Origin: Rhodobacter maris
GTDB taxonomy: Bacteria > Pseudomonadota > Alphaproteobacteria > Rhodobacterales > Rhodobacteraceae
Length of the DNA: 64,000 nt
Assembly: GCF_900217815.1 (NCBI RefSeq)
Contig: NZ_OBMT01000004.1
Span: 124,001-188,000, forward strand
Direction of reading: 5' to 3'
Every line of letters starts with the position of its first letter. Positions within the stretch are counted from its first letter, which is position 1. Position numbers and translations under genes: made by a program. The notes under the pieces were generated by a model. That model saw only the letters and a list, made by a program, of their open reading frames with translations, was not told where the DNA came from and searched no databases. Shown in pieces: positions 45,089-54,533 of this stretch.

Positions 45089-46096
45089 ATGGCCAGAATT
45101 GCGATCAACGGCCTTGGCCGGATGGGCAAACTCGTGCTGCGGCGGCTGGTCGATCTGGGCCATGCCTCCGAGATCGTGCTTTTGAATGACGCGGTGGGCG
45201 ATGCCGAAACCCATGCGCTGCTTCTGGAATTCGACACAGTGCATGGCCGCTGGGCTCCCCCCGTTGCGGCCACCGAAGGCGGGCTGGAGATCGCGGGGCA
45301 GCGCATCCCCCTGACGCGGGAAAAGACGCTTGAGGCCCTGCCCCTGGCCGCGCTGGGGGTCGAGCTGGTGCTCGATTGCACCGGCCATTTCAAAAGCGCC
45401 GCTACGCTTGCCCCCTATTTCGACGCGGGCGTGCGCAAGGTCGTGGTCTCTGCCCCGGTCAAGGACGCAGGCGCGCTGAACCTCGTCTACGGCATCAATC
45501 ACGCGCTTTACGACGGCAGCCAGCGGCTCATCACCGCAGCGTCCTGCACCACGAACTGCCTCGCCCCGGTCGTGAAGGTGATCCACGAAGCCCTTGGGAT
45601 CAAACACGGATCGATCACCACGCTGCATGACGTGACGAATACGCAAACGATCGTGGACCGCCCCGCCAAGGACATGCGCCGGGCGCGCTCGGCGCTGATG
45701 AACCTCATTCCCACCACCACCGGTTCGGCCACGGCGATCACGTTGATCTATCCCGAGCTGAAGGGCCGGCTCAATGGCCATGCGGTGCGGGTGCCGCTCA
45801 TGAATGCCTCGCTCACCGACTGCGTCTTCGAACTCGACCGCCCGACCACCGTGGCCGAGGTGAACGACCTCTTGCAAGCCGCTGCCGAAGGAGCGTTGAA
45901 GGGCATTCTCGGCTTCGAGACGCGCCCGCTCGTGTCGTCGGATTTCACCAACGACTCGCGCTCGGCCATCATCGACGCGCCCTCGACGATGGTGGTGAAC
46001 GGCACGCAGTTGAAGCTTTACGCCTGGTATGACAACGAATGGGGCTATGTCTGCCGTCTGGCCGATATCGCCCGGATGGTTGCGAGGTCGCTGTGA
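45089..46096 (+). CDS. ArsJ-associated glyceraldehyde-3-phosphate dehydrogenase
   Basis: A 335-residue GAPDH. '[15 protein letters not shown]' binds NAD; the catalytic '[14 protein letters not shown]' and '[12 protein letters not shown]' are intact. In arsenic operons of this kind it uses arsenate in place of phosphate to make 1-arseno-3-phosphoglycerate, which ArsJ exports. The gene starts two bases after the arsRC stop and overlaps arsJ at GTGA. Compared with glycolytic GAPDH the sequence is divergent, which fits a dedicated enzyme. Confidence 0.92.
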   Translation: MARIAINGLGRMGKLVLRRLVDLGHASEIVLLNDAVGDAETHALLLEFDTVHGRWAPPVAATEGGLEIAGQRIPLTREKTLEALPLAALGVELVLDCTGHFKSAATLAPYFDAGVRKVVVSAPVKDAGALNLVYGINHALYDGSQRLITAASCTTNCLAPVVKVIHEALGIKHGSITTLHDVTNTQTIVDRPAKDMRRARSALMNLIPTTTGSATAITLIYPELKGRLNGHAVRVPLMNASLTDCVFELDRPTTVAEVNDLLQAAAEGALKGILGFETRPLVSSDFTNDSRSAIIDAPSTMVVNGTQLKLYAWYDNEWGYVCRLADIARMVARSL

Positions 46097-47361
46097 GCGC
46101 AAACCCGATCCGCGCCTATGCTGCCGTCACCGCCGCCTATTGGGCCTTCATGCTCACCGATGGCGCGCTCAGGATGCTGGTGCTGTTGCAGTTCAACGGC
46201 CTCGGCTTCAGCCCGGTGGCGCTGGCCTGGCTCTTCCTGCTTTACGAGGTCGCCGGCATCGCCACCAACCTAGGCGCAGGGTGGCTGGCTGCGCGCTTCG
46301 GCCTGGCCGCCACGCTCTACGGCGGGCTCGGGCTGCAAGTGGCGGCGCTGGTCGCGCTCGCGCAGCTTGATCCGGGCTGGTCGATCCCCGCCTCGGTCGC
46401 CTTCGTGATGGCGGTGCAGGGCGTTTCGGGCGTGGCCAAGGATCTGGCGAAAATGTCGTCGAAATCGGCGGTGAAACTGCTCGCCCCCGCCGGGGACGGC
46501 GGGCTTTTTCGCTGGGTCGCGGCGCTCACCGGCTCGAAGAACGCGGTGAAGGGGCTGGGCTTCTTCCTTGGTGCGGCACTGCTGGCGCTCGCGGGGTTCA
46601 AACCGGCGATCTGGGGCATGGCGGGGCTGCTGGCGGCGATCCTGATCGCGGTGGTGGCGTTCCTGCCCGCGGGCCTGCCGGGGCGGATGAAATCCTCGGA
46701 GGCTTGGGGGGGCTGGCGGTCGCAGGACCCGCGCGTGAACCGGCTTTCGCTCGCCCGGATGTTCCTGTTCGGCGCCCGCGATGTCTGGTTCGTCGTCGGG
46801 ATACCGGTTTATTTTCAGGCTGTTCTGTCCGATGGCACTCTTGAGGGTCGGCGCGAGGCGTTCTTCCTCACCGGGGGCTTCATGGCGCTCTGGATCATCG
46901 GTTATGGCGCGGTGCAAGCGCTTGCGCCACGTCTCCTCGGTGCGAAATCCCAGCCCGAAGCCGCGATCACGGCAAGGGCGATCCGCTGGGCGCTTTATCT
47001 TGTCCCGATCCCCTTCGCGCTCGCAGTGGCCGTCTTCATGGCGGGAACTCCCGCGCCCTGGCTGACGGCAACGATCCTCGTCGGGCTGATGCTCTTCGGC
47101 TTCGTCTTCGCGATCAATTCCTCCGTGCATTCCTACCTGATCCTCGCCTTCGGCGACGCCACCCGGATCACCCGCGACGTGGGCTTTTATTACATGGCCA
47201 ATGCGGCGGGGCGGCTGATCGGCACGCTTTTGTCGGGCGTTAGTTACCAGATCGGCGGGCTGGCGCTGTGCCTTGCCACGGCAGGCGCGATGGCGGCGGC
47301 CAGCTGGTGGGCCGCAAGGCGGCTGGCCTGGCCGGCGCTGCCCGTGGCGCCGGGGGGCTGA
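46093..47361 (+). CDS. arsJ: Organoarsenical efflux MFS transporter ArsJ
   Basis: A 422-residue MFS protein with about 12 spans. '[22 protein letters not shown]' and '[21 protein letters not shown]'-like '[19 protein letters not shown]' are ArsJ signatures. It exports 1-arseno-3-phosphoglycerate, which then breaks down outside to arsenate. The start is GTG 46093, overlapping the gapdh stop (GTGA). It is the last gene of the arsenic operon. Confidence 0.93.
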   Translation: MSANPIRAYAAVTAAYWAFMLTDGALRMLVLLQFNGLGFSPVALAWLFLLYEVAGIATNLGAGWLAARFGLAATLYGGLGLQVAALVALAQLDPGWSIPASVAFVMAVQGVSGVAKDLAKMSSKSAVKLLAPAGDGGLFRWVAALTGSKNAVKGLGFFLGAALLALAGFKPAIWGMAGLLAAILIAVVAFLPAGLPGRMKSSEAWGGWRSQDPRVNRLSLARMFLFGARDVWFVVGIPVYFQAVLSDGTLEGRREAFFLTGGFMALWIIGYGAVQALAPRLLGAKSQPEAAITARAIRWALYLVPIPFALAVAVFMAGTPAPWLTATILVGLMLFGFVFAINSSVHSYLILAFGDATRITRDVGFYYMANAAGRLIGTLLSGVSYQIGGLALCLATAGAMAAASWWAARRLAWPALPVAPGG

Positions 47362-47563
47362 AGGCCGATCGGCAGACGATGGACCGGCGCGGCGCGACAA
47401 GCGGAGGGATGCCGACCAAGCTTCCCTTTGGGAAACAATCCTGTAGACGCGAGAAATCGGCAGCGATACCCTGACCTCCGGTGGCGCCATTCGCGTCGGC
47501 TTCGCCGGGTTCCTTCATGGGCGGTTGCGTCCAATTCTGTTTCGACATTTCAGGTGCATGTGA

Positions 47564-49999
47564 ATGCTGGCGTTGTTTCTTGGGCATGTAGCACTTTTTT
47601 CCGCCTTTCCGATCTACTTCGCGACGATAGAACCCCTGACCCGCAGAGTGTATTTTTACCTCTACCTCGCGCTGATCCTGTTGATCGGCGGCTTTCTTGG
47701 CAACGCCTATTCCCTGCAACTGGCCGAGGGGCTTTCGGTCTCCGGGGGAAACCTGTGTTACGGCGCCTTCATGATGACCTCCGTTCTGTTCGTCCTGATC
47801 GAGCGCGACATTTTCATTCTGCGCAGGGTGATCCGGCTGGTCGTGATGGTCGATCTGTTCAACATCGCCTTCTCGCTCCTTGCGACAACCGCGCTTTCCG
47901 ACCCGGGCGTAAGCAATCTTCACGGCACCCCTGCGGCACTCTTCGAGCAATCTGTGCCCTTGATCATCCTGGGAGGGGTGTTGATCGTCTCGGAGTTGTT
48001 CGCGCTTTTCTTCTGGTTTGAACAGGTCAAGCGCTTGCGGGTGGCAGCCCCGCTGGTGGGTCTGGCCTACCTTTTGGGCTTTGTGGCGATACTCTGCCTT
48101 GACGGGATCATGTTCCCGCTCATCGCCTTTGGTGTTTCTCCCGAGATCGTTGCCATCGTCTGGGGCGGGTTGGACGGCAAGGTTCTGACCGCCACAGCCT
48201 ATTCTGTGCCGCTTCTGTTGTTCATGGTGTTCTGGCGCCGCCGCTTTGTCGATTACCTCGAGACGGATGTGTTCACCTGGCGGGTATTTGTTGCCACGTC
48301 GAGTGAACTCATCCGCGAGCTGACAGAAAATGACCGCGCATTGCGGCAGGCCGAAGCCGTGTTTCGCGACGCAAACGACGGTCTCGCGGTGCTGGGCGCG
48401 GATGGAAAGTTCGTGCGCGCCAACGCCGCGTTCGTCCGGTTGACCGGGGGCCCGGATACTCCCGCCGCGCGATGGTTCGAGCATCGCGGCAAGGCGCTCA
48501 CCCTGCCGCCCGAGACGGGTGAACCCTGGCGCGGCGAGGTGAGCTTTGGCCCGCGACGGCAGCAACAGGGCATCTTCTCGATCACCCCCGTTGCCGCCGC
48601 CGGAACCGCCGAGCAGACCTTCGTCTGCACCCTCGCCGATATTACCGATCAAAAGCGGGTTCAGGCCGAACTCGATCATATGGCGATGCACGACGCCCTC
48701 ACCGATCTGCCCAACCGGCGCGCTCTCGATGCTGCCCTCGCGGAGGCGTCCGGTCCGGTCGCCCTCGTCATTCTCGATCTGGATCGCTTCAAGGATGTCA
48801 ACGACAGCTACGGGCATCTTGCGGGCGACGATCTGCTGCGCAAAGTGACTCAAAGGCTGCACGCGGCCTTGCCTCCCAAGGAGGCAAGCTCGCTCTTTCG
48901 CATCGGGGGGGACGAATTCGCCCTGCTCCTGCGAGATGTCGGGGAACCGGAGTTGCGCACGAGAGTCGCGCGCCTGGAACAGGTTTTGGCCCCCCCCTTC
49001 ACACTGCAGAACGGTGCGGAGGTGGCGGTGATGGCAACCTGGGGGGCCAGCCTTGGCACAGCCCGGTCGCGCAATGACCTGTTCGCCGAAGCCGACGCGG
49101 CGCTTTATGATGTCAAGCATCGGCAAAAGGGATCGCTCGGGATCTATCAGGATCGGCTCACCCTCGCCTCGCAGCGCCGTCTTGCCTTGAGCCTCAGGCT
49201 GCGTCGGGCGCTTGAGGCCCAGACAAGCCCGCAGGGAACGCCTCAGGATGGAGCGATCACGCTGGCGTACCAACCGCAGATAGACCGGGACGGAACGCTC
49301 TTCGGGCTGGAGGCCCTGGCCCGCTGGACTGATCCGGACCTGGGTCAGATCGCTCCGGGAGAATTCGTTTCGCTTGCCGAAGAACAGGGGCTCATCGGCA
49401 AGCTCGGCCAATTCGTTTTGCGACGCGCTTGCCATGACGGGGCCGCCTGGATTGCCGCGGGCGTGCCGATCGGCGGCATGGCCGTCAACGTCTCCGGCTT
49501 GCAGATCCGGAGCCCGGGCTTTGTAAAACAGGTCTCGCAATCGCTTGAAGACACCGGATTTCCGGCCGAAAAGCTCGAACTCGAACTGACGGAGAGTGCG
49601 TTTTTAGGCCGTGAAAGCGAGGTTTTGCCGATATTCGAGAGCCTGAAGGCGCTTGGGGTGAAGCTTGCCATTGATGATTTCGGGACCGGTTATTCCTCCA
49701 TGTCCTACCTGCCCGTGCTGCCCTGGGACACGCTCAAGATCGATCGCAGCTTCCTGACCCTGCCCCCCGACAATCCGCGCCGCAACGCGCTGATCGAGGC
49801 GATTACGCGGATGGCCAAGGGACTTGGCCTGCGTGTCATCGCAGAAGGCGTTGAAACCGACGATCAGCATACCGCTCTGATGGCGCTTGGCTGCGACGCC
49901 TTTCAGGGCTTCCTGTATGCGCGCCCGCTGCCGGCAATCGAGATCGAAACCTTCTGCGCGGGGCGGGCGGAACCCAAAGCCCGCGCCGCTTCGACATAG
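47564..49999 (+). CDS. Membrane-anchored PAS-GGDEF-EAL cyclic-di-GMP protein
   Basis: An 811-residue protein. Residues 1-225 hold about six or seven membrane spans; their pattern ('LLIGGFLGNAYSLQLAEGL', 'NLCYGAFMMTSVLFVL', 'VMVDLFNIAFS') resembles the VUT-type queuosine-precursor transporter fold, used here as a sensor. A PAS-like domain follows (about 260-370). GGDEF is intact (448-452) but no RxxD inhibitory site precedes it, and EAL is intact (583-585) with 'IDDFGTGYSS'. It could make or degrade c-di-GMP; which activity dominates is unclear. It could control surface or exopolysaccharide genes nearby. Confidence 0.88.
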   Translation: MLALFLGHVALFSAFPIYFATIEPLTRRVYFYLYLALILLIGGFLGNAYSLQLAEGLSVSGGNLCYGAFMMTSVLFVLIERDIFILRRVIRLVVMVDLFNIAFSLLATTALSDPGVSNLHGTPAALFEQSVPLIILGGVLIVSELFALFFWFEQVKRLRVAAPLVGLAYLLGFVAILCLDGIMFPLIAFGVSPEIVAIVWGGLDGKVLTATAYSVPLLLFMVFWRRRFVDYLETDVFTWRVFVATSSELIRELTENDRALRQAEAVFRDANDGLAVLGADGKFVRANAAFVRLTGGPDTPAARWFEHRGKALTLPPETGEPWRGEVSFGPRRQQQGIFSITPVAAAGTAEQTFVCTLADITDQKRVQAELDHMAMHDALTDLPNRRALDAALAEASGPVALVILDLDRFKDVNDSYGHLAGDDLLRKVTQRLHAALPPKEASSLFRIGGDEFALLLRDVGEPELRTRVARLEQVLAPPFTLQNGAEVAVMATWGASLGTARSRNDLFAEADAALYDVKHRQKGSLGIYQDRLTLASQRRLALSLRLRRALEAQTSPQGTPQDGAITLAYQPQIDRDGTLFGLEALARWTDPDLGQIAPGEFVSLAEEQGLIGKLGQFVLRRACHDGAAWIAAGVPIGGMAVNVSGLQIRSPGFVKQVSQSLEDTGFPAEKLELELTESAFLGRESEVLPIFESLKALGVKLAIDDFGTGYSSMSYLPVLPWDTLKIDRSFLTLPPDNPRRNALIEAITRMAKGLGLRVIAEGVETDDQHTALMALGCDAFQGFLYARPLPAIEIETFCAGRAEPKARAAST

Positions 50000-50146
50000 G
50001 AGCCACCTGTCCGAGGGGCCGAGGCCTCATTTTGGGAAGCGTCGGACCGGGCGGCGCGGCGCGAAGCGCCCCAAGCCGGAGCGCAGGGAGAAGCTGCGGC
50101 GCCCTGCCCGCGTCACAAAGGCTCGATCAATCGCTTGCGACCCCGC

Positions 50147-51475
50147 TCAATGGTTCCCCGACCCAAGCAGGGTGAGCACGGGGAATGCGGCGATCAGCGC
50201 CAGACCCACCAAGCACACCAGCAGGAAGGGCAGCGCGCCCCGGGCGATCCGCTCGATCGGCAGGCGCGCGACATTGGCCGCAACATAGAGGTTGATCCCA
50301 ACCGGCGGCGTGATCAGCCCGATGGCGAGGTTCACCATGACGAGCACGCCAAACCAGACCGGATCCCAGCCCAGCTCCCGCGCCACCGGCAGGAAGATCG
50401 GCAGGCAGATGAACATCACCGTGATCGCATCCATGAACATCCCGGCGATCAGCAGGATCACCATGATCACAAGGAGGATCACCCCCTCGTTGTCGGAAAG
50501 CCCAAGGAGCGCGCCGGAATAGGAACCGACCAGATCCTCGACGGACACCACCCAGCCGAAGAGGCTCGCATAGGCGACCACCAGCATCACCATGGCAGAG
50601 GAGGCCGCCGCATTGGTGAGCGCCGCATAAAGCCCGCCGAGCGTCAGCGTGCCATAGGCGAGCCCGCCCACCAGAAGGGCGTAAACGGTGGCCACCAGAG
50701 CCGCCTCGGTGGGGGTGAAAACGCCCGAATAGATGCCGCCCAGAATCACCACCGGCGTCATCAGCCCCCAGAAGCTGTCCTTGAACGCGAGCAGGAGCCG
50801 GCGTGGGTAGGCATGCTCCGCATAGGGCATCGGGCTGAGCGCGGCGAGCGCGGACGACGCCCCCGCGCCCTTGCCTTTGGCAAAAGGCAGCGTGAGCAGC
50901 ATCAGCAGACCCATGAAGATGCCGGGCAGGATGGCGGCGAGGAACAGGCTCGAGATCGAGGTTTCGGCGATCACGCCATAGATCACCAGCCCGATCGAGG
51001 GCGGGATGACGATCGAGAGCGCGGCACCGGTGCAGACGAGCCCGGCCGCATAGGCGCGCGGATAGCCGTCTTCCTCCATCCCCTTGATGATCATCGGGCC
51101 GATTGCCGCGACCGAGGCGGGCCCCGAGCCGCTCACCGCCCCCCAAAAGAGGCAGACCACCGTGCCCACGAGCCCCATGCCGCCCGGCACCTTCCCGATC
51201 AGCACACGGAAAAACCGGATCATGCGCTCGGCGATCCCGAGCGTGCCCAGAAGCGTGCCCGCAAGAATGAAGAACGGGATCGCGAGAAGCGAGAACTTTG
51301 TGATCCCGGCGGACAGCAGGTCGCCGACGAGATCGAGCCCGAAACCCATCTGCCACATCGCATAGATCGCCGAGAGCCCAAGCGAAAACGCGACCGGCAC
51401 CCGCAAGGCCATGAGGATGAAAAAGAACAGCACCATTTCGGTGCCGGTGGACAGGCCCGGGATCAGATCAAACAT
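50147..51475 (-). CDS. dctM: TRAP transporter large permease
   Basis: A 442-residue inner-membrane protein with about 12 spans. 'ALRVPVAFSLGLSAIYAMW', 'AIPFFILAGTLLG', 'SGSGPASVAAIG', 'IPPSIGLVIYGV' and 'GLITPPVGINLYV' are DctM signatures. It uses the sodium or proton gradient to import a substrate delivered by DctP. ATG 51475 gives the usual short N-terminus and overlaps dctQ by eight bases. It ends the dctPQM operon. Confidence 0.92.
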   Translation of the reverse strand: MFDLIPGLSTGTEMVLFFFILMALRVPVAFSLGLSAIYAMWQMGFGLDLVGDLLSAGITKFSLLAIPFFILAGTLLGTLGIAERMIRFFRVLIGKVPGGMGLVGTVVCLFWGAVSGSGPASVAAIGPMIIKGMEEDGYPRAYAAGLVCTGAALSIVIPPSIGLVIYGVIAETSISSLFLAAILPGIFMGLLMLLTLPFAKGKGAGASSALAALSPMPYAEHAYPRRLLLAFKDSFWGLMTPVVILGGIYSGVFTPTEAALVATVYALLVGGLAYGTLTLGGLYAALTNAAASSAMVMLVVAYASLFGWVVSVEDLVGSYSGALLGLSDNEGVILLVIMVILLIAGMFMDAITVMFICLPIFLPVARELGWDPVWFGVLVMVNLAIGLITPPVGINLYVAANVARLPIERIARGALPFLLVCLVGLALIAAFPVLTLLGSGNH

Positions 51476-51965
51476 CGCCGATCGCTCCGAAGGCATGCCC
51501 GCTGCGCCATTCCTCCCAGGCGTGCTGAAGATAGCGGATCAGCACCAGCGCGAAACCAAAGGGCACCGCCGCCTGATAATACCAGGCCGGAATGCCCAGC
51601 GCATAAGAGCGCATGCCGTTGGTCATGAGATTTTGCAGGGCCGTCCAGGAAAAATAGGCCGAGAGCAGCAAAAGCGCGGCGGAGGCCAGCACCGAGAGCA
51701 CCAGCACCATGCGTTGCAAGGGGCGCGGCAGCAGATCGTGCACGAGCTCGACCGCCAGATGCTCGCCACGCCGCGCCGCGATGGCTGCGCCGAAAATCGT
51801 CAGCAGCAGGAACCCGTTGGTCAGCAGTTCTTCCGTGGCGGCCAGCGAATAATGCGTGCCATAGCGCACCACCACATTGACAAAGCCAAGCAGCGTCATG
51901 GCGAGAAAGATCACCGCGCAGATGATTTTCTCTGCATCACGCAGAAGCAGTATGAAGAAGGACAT
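51468..51965 (-). CDS. dctQ: TRAP transporter small permease
   Basis: A 165-residue protein with four spans. 'RDAEKIICAVIFLAMTLLGFVNVVVRYG' and 'ATEELLTNGFLLLTIFGAAIAARRGEHLAVELV' are DctQ signatures. It pairs with DctM. ATG 51965 follows GGGAGA; the long upstream frame is non-coding. A stable hairpin separates it from dctP, which often sets more binding protein than permease. Confidence 0.9.
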   Translation of the reverse strand: MSFFILLLRDAEKIICAVIFLAMTLLGFVNVVVRYGTHYSLAATEELLTNGFLLLTIFGAAIAARRGEHLAVELVHDLLPRPLQRMVLVLSVLASAALLLLSAYFSWTALQNLMTNGMRSYALGIPAWYYQAAVPFGFALVLIRYLQHAWEEWRSGHAFGAIGDV

Positions 51966-51991
51966 GGGGTCTCCCGGGGCTGTCGACGGTC

Positions 51992-52020
51992 GCGGGGCGC
52001 CCCGGTTCGGAGCGCCCCGC
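51992..52020 (-). terminator. dctP-dctQ intergenic hairpin
   Basis: A nine-base stem GCGGGGCGC / GCGCCCCGC, with an 11-base loop that can pair further, begins 22 bases after the dctP stop. No T-run follows. It may stabilise the dctP message or partly stop transcription. Confidence 0.6.
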
Positions 52021-52041
52021 AGATCCGCATCGCTGGGTGGA

Positions 52042-53058
52042 TTACTGAGCGGAGGCGATGGCACTCTGGAACGTTTCCACCAGGTCGGGGCCAACCTTCT
52101 CGGCCCATTTGTCGAAGGCCGGTTTGGTGGCCGCCTTGAAGGCGGCAAGTTCCTCCGCAGAGGGCTCATAGACATCGATACCCTTCTCGCGCAGGAAATC
52201 GATGCCCGTCGCCGTGGCCTCGCGCGAGATCTCGCGCTGGTAGGCCATCGCCTCGTCGGCCGCGGCCTGGAACTTGGCCTTCATCTCGTCGTCGAAGCTG
52301 TCCCATTTCGCCTGACTGATCCCGAGGAAAATCGGATCATAGGAGTAATGCCAGGTGGTCAGGTATTTCTGCATCTCGTAGACCTGCTGCGGGATGATCA
52401 CCGCGCCGATCGGGTTTTCCTGACCATCGACCACGCCCTGTTGCAGCGCGGTGAGGGTTTCGCTCCATTGCATCTGCTGCGGGTTGGCGCCGAGCGCATT
52501 CATCACGTCGATATACATCGGCCCCGCCACGCGCATGCGCAGGCCCTTCATGTCGTCGGGGCTCTTGATCGGACGGGTGTTGTTGGTCACTTCCCGGAAC
52601 CCGTTCTCGCCCCAGGCCAGAACGATGATGCCTTTTTCCTTGAGAATCCCGGCCAGAATCTTGCCCGGCTCGCCCTGGGTCGTGGCATCGACCTGCGCGT
52701 AATCGGCATAGAGATAGGGCAGCGAGAACGCCGCCATCTCGGGCACGAGGGGCGTGACGTTGATCGCGGAAGTCACGACAAGATCAAGCGCACCACGCCC
52801 GACCATCTCGGCCTGTTTCATCTGGTCGCCGCCGGCGAGTTGGGCATTGGGGAACACGCGCACCTTGATATCGCCGCCCGTCGCCTCGGAGATCAACGCG
52901 CCGAATTTTTCGGCCCCCTTCTGCCAGGTCGTCGTATCGCCGGTGTTTTGCGAAAGACGCAGGGTTTCCGCCGCGGCGGTGCCGACCATCATCGCGCCGG
53001 CAAGCAGCCCGGCCAGCGCCGTCTTTCCAACGCTCCCGCCAAATTTTCCAAATGTCAT
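52042..53058 (-). CDS. dctP: TRAP transporter substrate-binding protein
   Basis: A 338-residue periplasmic protein with a signal peptide ('LAGLLAGAMMVGTAAAETLR'). 'VRVFPNAQLAGGDQMKQAEMVGRGALDLV' and 'LRMRVAGPMYIDVMNALGANPQQMQWSETLTALQQGVVDGQENP' (in parts) are the DctP family core, with the ligand-binding Arg in 'LRMRV'. The substrate is probably a carboxylate, but cannot be named. GGAG precedes the start. It leads dctPQM. Confidence 0.92.
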   Translation of the reverse strand: MTFGKFGGSVGKTALAGLLAGAMMVGTAAAETLRLSQNTGDTTTWQKGAEKFGALISEATGGDIKVRVFPNAQLAGGDQMKQAEMVGRGALDLVVTSAINVTPLVPEMAAFSLPYLYADYAQVDATTQGEPGKILAGILKEKGIIVLAWGENGFREVTNNTRPIKSPDDMKGLRMRVAGPMYIDVMNALGANPQQMQWSETLTALQQGVVDGQENPIGAVIIPQQVYEMQKYLTTWHYSYDPIFLGISQAKWDSFDDEMKAKFQAAADEAMAYQREISREATATGIDFLREKGIDVYEPSAEELAAFKAATKPAFDKWAEKVGPDLVETFQSAIASAQ

Positions 53059-53802
53059 GAGTCTCCACCCGTGCTTCGGGCCCTGCGGCCCTGGTTCGAT
53101 GCACCTCCCGATGCTCCAAGCCGCTCCATATAAAGAAACAAGATTATTGTCCACCGCAAGCCCGCTATGCAATATTCGTTTCTTCCGGAGGCCAATCGCG
53201 CAATGCAGCGCGAGCGACTGGCATTTCGGCTTCGTTTTGCGGGTGCCGCCGACGGAACCGCGACGATCACCGCACGGCTCTTGCCGCGCGCACAGCACCC
53301 GGCAAACCGGCCGGCAGAGTCACAACAGGATTACGCCGCGAGCCGGAAACCAAAGTCTCCGCCCCTCATCTGGTGGGGACGCGCGGGGAATTTCTGGATG
53401 GTGAATTCCTGGATGCAGCGGCGCCGTCCTGCCGCCCGGAGCCCGAGATCGGTGGCGCTGCCTGGAACAGCATGATGTCGCGCCCCAGCCTGCTGGTGTA
53501 CCCCCCCCCCCCGAAAGCGAGCCCCCATCCCCGGAACACCACGAGAGATCGCGTGCACTAAAAGGCGAGGCCGAATGCGGTGCCATGGAGGCGCGCGACC
53601 ACCTTCGCTTCGATCCCGAAACGGATCAGCGCCGCTCCAGTGATCGTGTCGGCTCCTCGGGGCACCTCTATTCGTTGAGTGCGCCCGCGCGGCTGCGCAA
53701 CGGCCTGTCTCGCCCCGAACATGAGTTGCGGTTAACAGAGCATTGATATAAAATGAAAGTCAGGCAGTCGTATTCCGCTGTCTCAGAATAGGTAGTTTGA
53801 GA
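53059..53802. other. 744-base low-content region with a poly-C tract
   Basis: The left end holds the dctP promoter region, which is AT-rich around 53125-53150. The middle has several short open frames on both strands, none with a good start or known family. A run of 12 C residues lies at 53501-53512. A coding-like 54-codon frame on the minus strand is listed separately. The right end, from about 53730, holds GTTAACA and an AT-rich stretch and should contain the promoter of the VPLPA-CTERM gene. Confidence 0.4.
53558..53722 (-). pseudogene. Possible fragment of an exported or envelope protein
   Basis: A 54-codon frame from ATG 53722 reads coherently, with GC-biased third positions, and contains 'EVPRGADTITGAALIRFG', then ends in 'TAFGLAF', an aromatic end seen in some outer-membrane proteins. 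I cannot name a family. It could be a small gene, but is more likely the tail of a lost larger gene. Confidence 0.25.
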
Positions 53803-54486
53803 ATGCGTCGACATTTATTCGGGCTTGCAGGTCTAGCGCTCACAGCGAGCGTTTCTTGCGCCTCGGCCGCTACCATCGGGCTGGACTATACCGGTTTCAG
53901 CCAGGGCAAAGCGACAGTCACCATCGTCTCCCCCGCCAACATCCCCAACAGCCGAGTCGCGGCCGGAGAGCTCGCCTTCGATGTGACGGAACGGGATGGT
54001 GTGTCGGTTCTGGGCGAGAAATTCGTTGCATTTTGCGCCGATGTCATGACCGACCTCAATCAGGACGGCTTCCTTTACGTCTACGAGCAGGGGGTTACGC
54101 CGTTCAGCGCGACGGTACGCGAAAACCTCTCCCGGCTGTTCTCGGTTTTCTACAGCACGATCACCGACCGGATCGCTTCGGCCGCGTTCCAGGTCGCGCT
54201 CTGGGAGATCGTGACTGAAACCGCCAGCAGCTATGATGTTACGAACGGCTATTTCAGCGTCACAAGCACGAATGGCGTGGCGGAGCTCGCCCAGTCCTAT
54301 CTCGATGGCCTCGGCGGCGCCGCGACCGGTCATTATCGCCTCACCTATTATGATGGTCACCAATCCGGAGACATCGCCAGCCAGAGCCTGATCACGGCAA
54401 CGGCGGTGCCGCTGCCGGCAAGCCTTCTGTTGTTGCTCGGCGGCCTGGGCACCATCGGTGCGCTGCGCCGCAAGCAACGTCTCTGA
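53803..54486 (+). CDS. VPLPA-CTERM-type exported surface protein
   Basis: A 227-residue protein with an N-terminal signal peptide ('LAGLALTASVSCASAATIG') and a C-terminal sorting tail, VPLPASLLLLLGG, then a hydrophobic stretch and the basic end LRRKQRL. That tail is the Rhodobacterales-type variant of PEP-CTERM, processed by an exosortase. The body has 'KFVAFCADVMTDLNQDGF' and 'AAFQVALWEIVTETAS', a pattern seen in thioester-type adhesion domains. It lies at the start of a glycan/exopolysaccharide cluster, the usual partner of exosortase systems. The exosortase gene is not visible here. Confidence 0.85.
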   Translation: MRRHLFGLAGLALTASVSCASAATIGLDYTGFSQGKATVTIVSPANIPNSRVAAGELAFDVTERDGVSVLGEKFVAFCADVMTDLNQDGFLYVYEQGVTPFSATVRENLSRLFSVFYSTITDRIASAAFQVALWEIVTETASSYDVTNGYFSVTSTNGVAELAQSYLDGLGGAATGHYRLTYYDGHQSGDIASQSLITATAVPLPASLLLLLGGLGTIGALRRKQRL

Positions 54487-54533
54487 CCGGAGCGGCCTTG
54501 ACCCATAGTACCAATTCCGGACCCAATCGAGCC

